41,687 nucleotides of DNA from Bacilli bacterium (GTDB lineage Bacteria; Bacillota_I; Bacilli_A; RF39; UBA660). The notes under the pieces are model-generated. The model saw nothing but the letters and a program-made list of their open reading frames with translations, was not told the DNA's origin and did no database searches. Made by a program: the position numbers and the translations under genes. The stretch spans positions 1 to 41,687 of the forward strand of contig CAADYO010000025.1 in assembly GCA_900753325.1 (NCBI GenBank), given 5' to 3'. Below are positions 16,168 through 23,284 of this stretch, one piece after another; the first letter of the stretch is position 1; each line of letters begins with the position of its first letter.

Positions 16168-16899
16168 ATGAGATTTTTATTAAAATTTTCCTATGATGGA
16201 ACTAATTATTCTGGATTTCAAAGTCAACCAGGACTAAACACAATAGAATACCAATTAGAACAAGCTCTAACGAAGATAAATAATGGTGTTAAAACAACAA
16301 TTTGTGCAACCGGTAGAACAGATAAGGGAGTTCATGCTTTATCTCAATATGCTCATACTGATTTATCAATTTCTATAACCGAAGAAAAACTAAAAAGAGC
16401 ACTAAATAGTAATTTACCAGATGATATACATATAATAAGTACTAAGATTGTACCAAATGATTTTCACGCTAGGTATAATGTTAAGGGAAAAGAATATAAA
16501 TATTACATAAATCTTGGTGAATATAATCCATTAGAAAGAAATTACGTATTTCAATATAATTACAAATTAGATGTAGAAAGTATGAAAAAAGCTATAAAAT
16601 ACTTTATCGGAACACATGACTATAGAGCTTTTGTAACAGAAAATAAAGATAAAGAAAACTGTGTTAGAACCATCGATAGGGCCACTATAGAATCAAAAGA
16701 TGATAAACTAATTATTACTTTTCATGGGAATGGTTTTTTGAGATATCAAGTCAGAAATATGGTAGGTTTATTAATAAGAGTAGGTGAAAATAAAATATCC
16801 CCAGAAGCTGTGGAAAAAATATTAGAAAGTAAAGATCGCACTAAATCAGGTAAAACAGCAAAGGCTGTTGGACTATATCTAACAAGTGTAGAATATTAA
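16168..16899 (+). CDS. truA: tRNA pseudouridine synthase A
   Basis: TruA makes pseudouridine at positions 38-40 of the tRNA anticodon stem. The 243-residue protein has the catalytic Asp in GRTDKGVHA (D52), the N-terminal FSYDGTNYSGFQSQP block and the conserved C-terminal GNGFLRYQVRNMVG. Length is normal. AAGGAGG precedes the ATG, and the gene follows the ATPase pair by 9 bases, as in the usual Bacillota order ecfA1-ecfA2-ecfT-truA but without ecfT. Confidence 0.97.
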   Translation: MRFLLKFSYDGTNYSGFQSQPGLNTIEYQLEQALTKINNGVKTTICATGRTDKGVHALSQYAHTDLSISITEEKLKRALNSNLPDDIHIISTKIVPNDFHARYNVKGKEYKYYINLGEYNPLERNYVFQYNYKLDVESMKKAIKYFIGTHDYRAFVTENKDKENCVRTIDRATIESKDDKLIITFHGNGFLRYQVRNMVGLLIRVGENKISPEAVEKILESKDRTKSGKTAKAVGLYLTSVEY

Positions 16900-16904
16900 A
16901 AATG

Positions 16905-16933
16905 TTGTAATTTAACGAAAAATATGTTACAAT
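16905..16933 (+). promoter_or_regulatory. promoter with extended -10
   Basis: TTGTAA (16905-16910), 17 bases, then TACAAT (16928-16933) preceded by TGT, i.e. an extended -10. It lies in the gap after truA and would drive the two hypothetical genes that follow, with a leader of about 38 bases. Confidence 0.75.
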
Positions 16934-16977
16934 AAGACCCATTCAACTTAACAAAGGGAATAAATTGGGTGATATTT

Positions 16978-17760
16978 ATGGCGGATGAGAAAAATAAAGA
17001 AGATTACACTAAAAAGATAAAACTTTGTAAAAGACTAGGAGCTGAAAGGTTTCAAAAAATAGTTTTTGCTGTTGAAAAAATTAAGTTCAAGGTTATAAAG
17101 AAATGCTTTCCAAATTACTTGAAAAATTATGAGGCCTATTGTGACAAAAGGTGTAAGAAAGATTTGAAAAAGGCACGTAATGAAAAAGAAAGAGAAGCTA
17201 TAATTACACATTACAGAGAACAAAAACTATTAAACAGGAAAGAAATAAATACTGAAAAGAATAGAAACTATCATCTTGATAATATAAGGCCAACAGATAC
17301 CATGAGATATCTTGAGTGGAATAAAAAAATTCATCAGAAAGCTCTAATAAGAGATATCGTTTTATTACCAGTTTTTACAGGCCTAGCCTTAGCTGGCCTT
17401 GAGGTATTTATTCCATTAATTATTGGGAATTTATTATCCTCATATATAAATTTCCAATGTGTAAATCTTCAAAACTACAACATATGTCGTTTTAAGAAAC
17501 ATGAAGTTACTCTAAATAAAATGGAAAAGAGAAAGGTAGCACAAAGAAAAGAATCATTTTCAGAAGCTGCAGAAGTAATAGATCAGGCTGTAAAAGAAAC
17601 TTCAAAAACAACACCTGAAATTCCTAGTATAGATGAAGTAATTGCAAGAGTAGAAAATAAAGAACAACTAATTCAGTTTAAAAATATGATAATGCAAGCA
17701 CAAAAAGAACGTGGCACACAACAAAAGTACCAAAAAAGTAAAGGAGAGATAAAATGGTAA
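16978..17760 (+). CDS. hypothetical membrane protein, 260 aa
   Basis: I do not recognise this protein. The N-terminal 120 residues are very basic and Cys-containing (CDKRCKKDLKKA), a hydrophobic stretch at about 126-157 could form one or two membrane helices, and the C-terminal third is charged and helical. ATG 16978 is the likely start because GGGTGAT ends 7 bases before it; a GTG three codons earlier overlaps that site. It overlaps the next gene by 7 bases, so the two form one unit. Confidence 0.75.
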   Translation: MADEKNKEDYTKKIKLCKRLGAERFQKIVFAVEKIKFKVIKKCFPNYLKNYEAYCDKRCKKDLKKARNEKEREAIITHYREQKLLNRKEINTEKNRNYHLDNIRPTDTMRYLEWNKKIHQKALIRDIVLLPVFTGLALAGLEVFIPLIIGNLLSSYINFQCVNLQNYNICRFKKHEVTLNKMEKRKVAQRKESFSEAAEVIDQAVKETSKTTPEIPSIDEVIARVENKEQLIQFKNMIMQAQKERGTQQKYQKSKGEIKW

Positions 17761-18107
17761 TAGATGTAAATGCGACAAGCACAGTCCTAGGATATGACCT
17801 ACCAGCAGGTGTAACAAGTACAATATTATTTGATGATAAAAAAAGTGATGATAAAAAAAGTCATATGCTACTTGGAAGTACGCTTGCTGTTGGTGCTAGT
17901 GCTACAATTCAGTCAATTGCTCAACAAGCTGTTTTAGCAACGGCTGATGAATACGTTGCTTCGCTAAGTGATGATGAATTGGCATATGCCTGTGAATTAT
18001 TAGAGGCCAAAGAAAAAGAATTAAATATTAACGGTTACATCATTGAAGAGGAATCTACTAAACCATTACAAGAAGCAATATCTAGTCAAAATACAAAAAC
18101 CCTTTAA
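17754..18107 (+). CDS. hypothetical protein, 117 aa
   Basis: Unknown small acidic protein. A mildly hydrophobic Ala-rich middle (LLGSTLAVGASATIQSIA, about 41-58) is followed by a helical ADEYVASLSDDELAYACELLEA segment in two pieces. A duplicated DDKKS near residues 27-36 is encoded by a perfect 15-bp tandem repeat. AAGGAG precedes the ATG. It is translationally coupled to the upstream membrane protein, and a terminator follows. Confidence 0.7.
   Translation: MVIDVNATSTVLGYDLPAGVTSTILFDDKKSDDKKSHMLLGSTLAVGASATIQSIAQQAVLATADEYVASLSDDELAYACELLEAKEKELNINGYIIEEESTKPLQEAISSQNTKTL
17831..17860 (+). repeat. 15-bp tandem duplication inside the 17754 gene
   Basis: TGATGATAAAAAAAG occurs twice in direct tandem. 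It adds five codons in frame and keeps the reading frame, so copy-number change would alter the protein by five residues per copy. Confidence 0.9.
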
Positions 18108-18123
18108 ACTGTTCTAAAATATG

Positions 18124-18153
18124 AAAAAAGTATTGATTTTTAATACTTTTTTT
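18124..18153 (+). terminator. terminator before rplM
   Basis: An 11-bp perfect stem (AAAAAAGTATT with AATACTTTTTT) around a 7-base loop ends in a T-run. It stops transcription from the upstream pair and overlaps the rplM promoter. Confidence 0.85.
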
Positions 18154-18161
18154 AGTATAAT
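18133..18161 (+). promoter_or_regulatory. rplM-rpsI promoter
   Basis: TTGATT (18133-18138), 17 bases, TATAAT (18156-18161). The -35 lies in the terminator loop. Transcription would start near 18168 and give a leader of about 70 bases. Confidence 0.85.
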
Positions 18162-18167
18162 TAACAT

Positions 18168-18230
18168 CGGTACATTCGAATATCCCCACATAAATTAAGT
18201 CCTGGGAAAACTTAATTTAAGTAAAAGGAG
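18168..18230 (+). promoter_or_regulatory. L13 leader (autoregulatory 5' UTR), candidate
   Basis: The rplM leader holds a 10-bp perfect hairpin (18191-18200 with 18210-18219) whose loop CCTGGGAAA contains GGGA (18204-18207) that can pair with upstream TCCC (18183-18186), a possible pseudoknot. The CCCACA...GGTCCTGGG-like pattern resembles the L13 leader known from Bacillota, where L13 is thought to repress its own operon. The family assignment is from memory and position; a covariance search was not possible. Confidence 0.65.
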
Positions 18231-18236
18231 AAAAAT

Positions 18237-18668
18237 ATGACAAGTTATATGCAAAAAAAAGAAACTGTAAATCGTAAATGGTATGTAATCGACGCTGAAG
18301 GAAAATCTTTAGGTAGAGTTGCTTCACTAGCAGCTACTTACTTACGTGGTAAACATAAACCAACTTATACTCCTCATATTGATTGCGGAGACAATATTAT
18401 CATAATCAATGCAGAAAAAGTAAATCTAACTGGTAATAAATTAGAAAACAAAATGTACTATAACCATTCAATGTATACTGGTGGTTTAAGAGAAAGAACT
18501 GCAAAAGTTATGAGAGAACAATATCCAGTTGAGATGATGGAAAGAGCTGTAAAAGGTATGCTTCCTCACAATAGACTAGGTAGAGAAATGGCAAAGAAAT
18601 TATTCGTATATGCCGGAAGCGAACACAAACAAATGGCACAAAAACCAGAAGTGCTAGAAGTTAAATAG
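18237..18668 (+). CDS. rplM: 50S ribosomal protein L13 (uL13)
   Basis: L13 is an early 50S assembly protein. The 143-residue product has RKWYVIDAEGKSLGRVAS, LRGKHKPTYTPHIDCGD and MLPHNRLGREMAKKLFVY, all diagnostic. AAAAGGAG precedes the ATG. It is followed 13 bases later by rpsI, the usual pair. Confidence 0.98.
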   Translation: MTSYMQKKETVNRKWYVIDAEGKSLGRVASLAATYLRGKHKPTYTPHIDCGDNIIIINAEKVNLTGNKLENKMYYNHSMYTGGLRERTAKVMREQYPVEMMERAVKGMLPHNRLGREMAKKLFVYAGSEHKQMAQKPEVLEVK

Positions 18669-18681
18669 GAGGGTTTAAGTT

Positions 18682-19107
18682 ATGGCAAAAGAAAAGAAAA
18701 ATATCTATACTGGAACTGGACATAGAAAGACTAGTGTTGCTCGTGTTACACTAACTCCAGGAAAAGGAAAAATTACAATCAATGGACAAGACGTTCATGA
18801 CTATTTACCTTTCGAAGTATTAGTAATGGATTTATGTCAACCATTAGATATCACAAACACAAGAGAAATGTTCGATGTTGATGCTAAAGTAAAAGGCGGA
18901 GGTTTCCAAGGACAAACAGGAGCAATCCGTTTAGGAATCACTAGAGCTTTATTAGATTACGATAAAACTACTCCAGCTGATTCTGAAAATAGCTTTAGAA
19001 AAGTTCTAAAAGCTGCTGGATTCATTACAAGAGATTCTCGTAAGAAAGAACGTAAGAAACCAGGATTAAAGAAAGCACGTCGTGCACCACAATTCTCAAA
19101 ACGTTAA
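18682..19107 (+). CDS. rpsI: 30S ribosomal protein S9 (uS9)
   Basis: S9 reaches P-site tRNA with its C-terminal tail. The 141-residue product has YTGTGHRKTSVARVTL, GGGFQGQTGAIRLGITRALL, DSRKKERKKPGLKKARRAP and the invariant FSKR end. It is a few residues longer than the common form because of its N terminus (MAKEKKN) and a DYDKTTPADSENS insertion. A strong terminator follows. Confidence 0.97.
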   Translation: MAKEKKNIYTGTGHRKTSVARVTLTPGKGKITINGQDVHDYLPFEVLVMDLCQPLDITNTREMFDVDAKVKGGGFQGQTGAIRLGITRALLDYDKTTPADSENSFRKVLKAAGFITRDSRKKERKKPGLKKARRAPQFSKR

Positions 19108-19126
19108 TTACAAACAGTTTCATTTC

Positions 19127-19154
19127 AAAGGCTTTGTATTCAAAGCCTTTTTTT
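19127..19154 (+). terminator. terminator of rplM-rpsI
   Basis: A 10-bp perfect stem (AAAGGCTTTG with CAAAGCCTTT) around a TATT loop, followed by T-rich sequence, 20 bases after the rpsI stop. Confidence 0.9.
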
Positions 19155-19183
19155 GTGACAAATTTTAAGAATATGCATATAAT
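19155..19183 (+). promoter_or_regulatory. promoter of the lysis-like pair
   Basis: GTGACA (19155-19160), 17 bases, TATAAT (19178-19183). It follows the terminator directly, and the start would be close to the AGAGGAGG site, so the leader is about 12 bases. A consensus promoter makes independent, probably constitutive expression likely. Confidence 0.8.
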
Positions 19184-19201
19184 ACCATAGAGGAGGTAAG
19201 A

Positions 19202-19543
19202 ATGCTAAATTTAGAATATTTACAACAATCATTAATAATTGCCATGGCTTTAAGTACTATAACATGTGCCTTTGTTCAAAAAACAAAATGCTGTTTTAAA
19301 ACAGGAAAACATCTAACTTTATATTCATTACTTGTTAATATATCAGTTGGAATAGTATTTTGTATGACATTTACCAGTATCGATTTTCCTACTAGTCTAT
19401 GGACCGGAATGTTTTCCTTTATTGGAGCAGATACAATTTATAAAACTCTAGAAGGTAAAATAGCCTCTTATTCAGATATAACCAGTAAAAAAGGTTTATA
19501 TATATCAAATGACAATTTAATTAATAAGGAGGAGGGAATCTAA
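19202..19543 (+). CDS. holin-like small membrane protein
   Basis: The 113-residue product has three hydrophobic stretches (about residues 10-27, 38-58 and 64-83) and a charged C terminus, the layout of phage holins; it recalls the Hol44/superfamily V type, though that is judgement by pattern only. Its stop shares a base with the start of a signal-less peptidoglycan peptidase gene. Together they look like a phage lysis cassette. No other phage gene is present. A non-lytic role in protein export is also possible. Confidence 0.65.
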   Translation: MLNLEYLQQSLIIAMALSTITCAFVQKTKCCFKTGKHLTLYSLLVNISVGIVFCMTFTSIDFPTSLWTGMFSFIGADTIYKTLEGKIASYSDITSKKGLYISNDNLINKEEGI

Positions 19544-20202
19544 TGGAAAAACCTTTATATCCTTTTAAAAACATGAGAATAACACAAGGGTATAATGAAG
19601 GAACACATATAGATAGTTATGCAATAGATGATGCCGGAAAAGATACTGGCATAAGTAAAATAAGAGCACCATACACAGGTATAATAAAAAAAATATATAA
19701 AGATGATGCCAATGAAGTATGGTTAGAAAGCATAGATAAAGTAGAATACCCGGATGGCACAAAAGACTATTTAACAATGATGTTTGCTCATTCAAATGAT
19801 ATCAGTAATTTGTTCGTAGGAAAGAAAATAGCACAAAACGAAGAATTCTATAGTGAAGGAACAAAAGGCTATGCAACAGGTAATCACTGCCATTTCGAAT
19901 GTGGAAAAGGTAAGTTTACAGGCTCTGGATGGCATAAGAATTCCCAAGGCTATTATTCGATAAATAATGGAAAAAAACCAGAAGAGTGTTTATGGCTAGA
20001 TAAAGATGTAAATGTAATCAACAATTATAACTATAACTTTAAAACTATCCCTGAAGAAAAAACAGTAGAACCATCAAATCCTACACCAATTGAAAAAGAA
20101 CCAACGAAAACAGAAGAAGAACCAAAACAAATATTTGTCTGTCCCAAGAGCGATTTATATGGAATCTACCTTAAAGCCGGACAAAAATTATACTTAAAAT
20201 AA
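19543..20202 (+). CDS. M23-family peptidoglycan endopeptidase, endolysin-like
   Basis: This 219-residue protein has LytM/M23 zinc-site features: H22 with D29 (THIDSYAID), H83, and the HxH motif GNHCHFE (H115, H117). There is no signal peptide, so export would need the upstream holin-like protein. After a Pro/Glu/Thr linker (about 170-196) comes a short C-terminal module (FVCPKSDLYGIYLKAGQ) that could bind the wall. GGAGG precedes the ATG and the upstream stop overlaps the start. The H-to-D spacing is longer than the classical HxxxD, so the family call is good but not complete. Confidence 0.8.
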   Translation: MEKPLYPFKNMRITQGYNEGTHIDSYAIDDAGKDTGISKIRAPYTGIIKKIYKDDANEVWLESIDKVEYPDGTKDYLTMMFAHSNDISNLFVGKKIAQNEEFYSEGTKGYATGNHCHFECGKGKFTGSGWHKNSQGYYSINNGKKPEECLWLDKDVNVINNYNYNFKTIPEEKTVEPSNPTPIEKEPTKTEEEPKQIFVCPKSDLYGIYLKAGQKLYLK

Positions 20203-20230
20203 AAAATGAAGTGTAAAACTTCATTTTTTT
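20203..20230. terminator. bidirectional terminator
   Basis: An AATGAAGT / ACTTCATT stem with a 5-base loop has A-runs on one side and T-runs on the other, so it can stop both the M23 gene and the convergent ZIP gene. Confidence 0.85.
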
Positions 20231-21026
20231 ATCCTAATGCAACATCTAAAATCATCATAATTGAAAAGCCAATCAACGTAAATAATGTCATCAAATCTTT
20301 TTTTTCATTAGACTGACTTTCTGGTATTAGTTCAACAACAACTACATAAATCATAGCCCCAGCTGCAAAAGCAAGTAAAAATGGTAATAGTGTTTGAATT
20401 TTTAATACTAGAATAGCTCCAATAACTGCCGAAATAGGTTCGACAACACCACTCAATTGTCCCAAAAAGAATGCTTTGCCTCTACTCATGCCTTCTCGTC
20501 TTAATGGCAAACTAACAGCACTACCTTCGGGAAAGTTTTGAATACCAATACCAACAGCTAATGTAACCGCAGCAGCTAATGTTGCTCCATCTATACCATA
20601 TACTAATGAGCCAAATGCAACACCAACAACTAAACCTTCAGGGATGTTATGCAAAGTTATTGAAAATATTAATAGCAAACATCTTTTAGCCCTGTTTCCA
20701 ACCTCACTCCTATTTTTAGAAAAATAACTAAATATTTTATCTCCAATAAAAAGAAGTAAACCACCCAACATAAATCCAATGAAAGCAACTAACCATGCAT
20801 TCATATTCAAGTTATTTGCCATATCAATAGCTGGACTTAGTAAAGACCAAAAAGATGCAGAAATCATAACTCCAGCTGAAAAGCCCAGTAATGCATCCAT
20901 GATGCTTTTTCTAACTTCTTTAAAAAAGAAAACTATTGAAGCACCAAGTATTGTAACACCCCATGTAAACAATGTTGCAATCAAGGCCTGTGTAACATAA
21001 GACAAATTTGAAAACCATAAAAACAT
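20229..21026 (-). CDS. ZIP-family divalent metal transporter
   Basis: This 265-residue membrane protein belongs to the ZIP family (ZupT/GufA type), which imports zinc, iron or manganese. It has eight predicted hydrophobic segments, the HNIPEG motif of helix 4 (H126, E130) and the QNFPEG motif of helix 5 (163-168), which form the binuclear metal site. A short basic loop (about 103-115) lies between helices 3 and 4. GGTGA precedes the start. It shares the terminator of the convergent M23 gene. Confidence 0.93.
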   Translation of the reverse strand: MFLWFSNLSYVTQALIATLFTWGVTILGASIVFFFKEVRKSIMDALLGFSAGVMISASFWSLLSPAIDMANNLNMNAWLVAFIGFMLGGLLLFIGDKIFSYFSKNRSEVGNRAKRCLLLIFSITLHNIPEGLVVGVAFGSLVYGIDGATLAAAVTLAVGIGIQNFPEGSAVSLPLRREGMSRGKAFFLGQLSGVVEPISAVIGAILVLKIQTLLPFLLAFAAGAMIYVVVVELIPESQSNEKKDLMTLFTLIGFSIMMILDVALG

Positions 21027-21090
21027 TTCTATTCACCAATATAATCTATGACAATAATAAAAATATGCTTAGGCGTAAAACCAAAAACAA

Positions 21091-21119
21091 TTGTTATTCT
21101 AAAAATAATGTGTTAGTAT
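21091..21119 (+). promoter_or_regulatory. promoter of the 21148 gene
   Basis: TTGTTA (21091-21096), 17 bases, TAGTAT (21114-21119) preceded by TGT. The arrangement matches the candidate RNA promoter at 37466-37494. Confidence 0.55.
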
Positions 21120-21147
21120 ATTAAGAAAAAGTTTAGAAGGTGCAAAA

Positions 21148-21900
21148 ATGACAGAATATGAACGCCTAGAGACAAAAATAGAAAGTTATTTAAAAAGAAC
21201 AGATATAAAACCTACAGAGACCACAATAAGTATCTATGATTTATATAAAGCTCTAGAAGATAAATTCAAAGAATTAAGAGAAGTGCAATTGAGTAGTAAA
21301 TTAATTGAAAAGATAAATAAAGATAACACAAGTATTAAAACAACTGGAAAAATATTTAAAGAAACAGAAGTTGTCTACACTAAAATACTTGATAATATTC
21401 TTGCCACAACAACGAAAAACACCTCTAAAATAACATTTTTCTATGGTTTAGGCACTCATCCAGAAACTTTTACAATCTTGAAAGACTTTAATGACAGTGA
21501 TATATATTTCTCAGAGGATACAAAGCCAGATAAAGAATTTATAACTAAATATTATAATGATATTATGTATATATTTGATACATTAGAGACATTTGCTAAG
21601 ATGACAAAGGAAGATATTGGTATAACCAATGAGAATAATAACTTAAAACCGTTAATATTTAGTGATGGGTTCCTAACATTAACAATCAAATATGATTTGA
21701 CAGGAAAAGTAAGTACAAACATTTCCATAAATAAAACAGAAGATGTAAAAGCCATCTATAAAAGAAACTGGTACACTAGAAAAAGTTTATCAGAAATAGT
21801 TTCCGAAAATAGTGATGAGATACTAAAAAAAATACCTATAAATATAAAAGACTTAAATTCAAAATGTCAAAGTCTTTTAAACGAATACACGAATAAATAA
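21148..21900 (+). CDS. hypothetical protein, 250 aa
   Basis: Unknown soluble, Thr/Lys/Glu-rich protein with no membrane segment or signal. The N-terminal 90 residues look helical; the middle (SKITFFYGLGTHPETFTIL) and the LIFSDGFLTLTIKYDLTGK part look like beta strands, suggesting an alpha/beta fold. AGAAGGTG precedes the ATG. It is flanked by a divergent ZIP gene and a degraded region, so no neighbour hints at its role. Confidence 0.7.
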   Translation: MTEYERLETKIESYLKRTDIKPTETTISIYDLYKALEDKFKELREVQLSSKLIEKINKDNTSIKTTGKIFKETEVVYTKILDNILATTTKNTSKITFFYGLGTHPETFTILKDFNDSDIYFSEDTKPDKEFITKYYNDIMYIFDTLETFAKMTKEDIGITNENNNLKPLIFSDGFLTLTIKYDLTGKVSTNISINKTEDVKAIYKRNWYTRKSLSEIVSENSDEILKKIPINIKDLNSKCQSLLNEYTNK

Positions 21901-21955
21901 TATATTTAATCTTTATTTAATAAAAATATTTAAAATTATATTGAGGGATGATTAT

Positions 21956-22048
21956 ATGAAAATACTAATTGTTGAAGATGAAGATTATTTTAATATTGAT
22001 TTTAATGAATATAAATTATATGTAAATGGAAAAAACATAAATGGATAA
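21956..22048 (+). pseudogene. OmpR-type response regulator remnant
   Basis: A 30-codon open frame behind GAGGGATGAT reads MKILIVEDEDY, the first beta strand and acidic pocket of a receiver domain, and then jumps to FNEYKLYVNGKNI, the opening strands of an OmpR/PhoB winged-helix domain. Nearly all of both domains is missing, and the frame ends within the left end of an ISL3-like element. It is an internally deleted remnant, not a functional regulator. Kinase partner not seen. Confidence 0.7.
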
Positions 22049-22357
22049 TTGTCAAATAGTGTGTGTGAACACAAATAAGTGATAATTATTTATATAGTCA
22101 ATGCAACTATGCATTGGCTATTTTTTTAATTTTAATTAGACCTTTGCATATCATTATTCTGGCTTTAAACCTTTTAAAAAATCTAAAGCCAAATGCCATT
22201 CTTTTAATTACTTTGATAACTTTGTTAGTAACTTTGTCAGTTAAAATATGAATATTTTTATCTTTAATATTTAATAAATTTAATATATAATTATTTGTAG
22301 ACATGAAAATCAACCTTTCTTAGTGTAGTTTTGTCACTTAGATTATATCAAAGGTCC
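22043..22357. mobile_element. ISL3-like miniature element (about 315 bp)
   Basis: Left end GGATAATTGTCAAATAG and right end (reverse strand) GGACCTTTGATATAATC are imperfect inverted repeats of the ISL3 type, and they enclose only a short deleted transposase reading frame. The element begins at the last codons of the response-regulator remnant. No 8-bp target duplication is evident (ACATAAAT on the left, ATGTCTTT on the right), so the boundaries may be off by a few bases or the site has since been rearranged. Confidence 0.65.
22107..22304 (-). pseudogene. internally deleted ISL3 transposase
   Basis: The 65-residue frame begins with NNYILNLLNIKDKNI, which resembles the N-terminal start of ISL3 transposases, and then passes directly to NKVIKVIKRMAFGFRFFKRF, which resembles their C-terminal end. 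The whole DDE catalytic core is absent. AAAGGTTGAT precedes ATG. It cannot transpose itself but could be moved by a full-length relative elsewhere in the genome. Confidence 0.75.
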
Positions 22358-22378
22358 ATGTCTTTTTTTTATAAATAA

Positions 22379-22412
22379 AAATAGTATTAGTGAATACTCA
22401 CCAACACTATTT
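22379..22412 (-). terminator. hairpin, probable terminator on the minus strand
   Basis: On the minus strand a 14-bp stem with two G-U pairs (arms AAATAGTGTTGGTG and CACTAATACTATTT, loop AGTATT) is followed by U-rich sequence. On the plus strand the same positions are A-C mismatches, so the minus strand is the one under structure. No minus-strand gene upstream is seen. Confidence 0.45.
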
Positions 22413-22488
22413 ATAATACAACCATAAGAAGGAAATCTTATTTGTTTTTTTATAAAGTAAAATAACATATACTTACATAGGTGAAAAT

Positions 22489-23169
22489 ATGTTAAAAAAT
22501 AAAATTAGAACTATTGTTATAATAACTCTTATTCTTCTTATACTATCGGCACAAGTTATTTCTGCTAAAACTCTGTCTCTATCAGGAATAACTATAACTG
22601 TTGATGCCGGACATGGTGGAAGAGATCCAGGAACAACATATGGAAAAATATATGAAAAGGACATTAATCTTGAAATAGCAAAAAAATTGGAACAAGAACT
22701 AACTAAAAATGGAGCAACTGTATACATGACAAGAACTGCAGATGTAGATCTCTCTTCGATATACGATTCAAAAAAGAAAAGAGGAGATTTATATAGACGC
22801 CTTCTTCTTATAAAAAAGAACAATAGTGACTTATACATTTCTATTCATATTAACTGGTATAATAATCCCTCATATAAAGGAGCAGAAGTACTATATAATC
22901 CAATAAATGAAAACAATAAAATTTTAGCCGAATGTATTATGAAAGAATTTCAAAATGAACTCAATAGCAATAGAACTGTTAAAAAAACAGATTTATACAT
23001 GTATAGAAATACAACAGTGCCAGGAGTACTAGTTGAAACTGGTTATTTATCAAACTATTCTGAAAGAACACGATTGCTTAATCCAGACTATCAAGAAAAA
23101 CTAAGTAAAACTATAACAGCTGGTATTAAATCCTATTTAAAAGAAGTAAATACCTTTAAACATCTCTAG
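22489..23169 (+). CDS. CwlD-like N-acetylmuramoyl-L-alanine amidase
   Basis: This 226-residue enzyme cleaves the amide between muramic acid and the stem peptide (Amidase_3 family). An N-terminal hydrophobic segment (about 8-26) anchors or exports it. Zinc and catalytic residues are all present: H42 in VDAGHGGRDPG, E56, H120 in YISIHIN and E183 in LVETGYLSN. Size and order match CwlD, which makes cortex muramic lactam in spore formers, but no sporulation genes are seen here. AGGTGA precedes the ATG. The type VII-like genes follow downstream. Confidence 0.9.
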   Translation: MLKNKIRTIVIITLILLILSAQVISAKTLSLSGITITVDAGHGGRDPGTTYGKIYEKDINLEIAKKLEQELTKNGATVYMTRTADVDLSSIYDSKKKRGDLYRRLLLIKKNNSDLYISIHINWYNNPSYKGAEVLYNPINENNKILAECIMKEFQNELNSNRTVKKTDLYMYRNTTVPGVLVETGYLSNYSERTRLLNPDYQEKLSKTITAGIKSYLKEVNTFKHL

Positions 23170-23220
23170 TTAAATAAATCCATAAACTACAAAAAACACC
23201 AGAATAAAACTAATTATCTA

Positions 23221-23249
23221 TTGTAAAAAACTAGAATTCAAGCTATAAT
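23221..23249 (+). promoter_or_regulatory. promoter of the type VII-like operon
   Basis: TTGTAA (23221-23226), 17 bases, TATAAT (23244-23249), 36 bases before the GTG start of the EssC-like gene. It separates the operon from the amidase gene. Confidence 0.8.
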
Positions 23250-23284
23250 TAGCATAGAGTAAAAGAATAAGCGGGTGATTTCTA

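Noticed and set aside
22035..22365. 8-bp target duplication of the ISL3-like element
   Set aside because: ACATAAAT on the left and ATGTCTTT on the right do not match, so no duplication is claimed.
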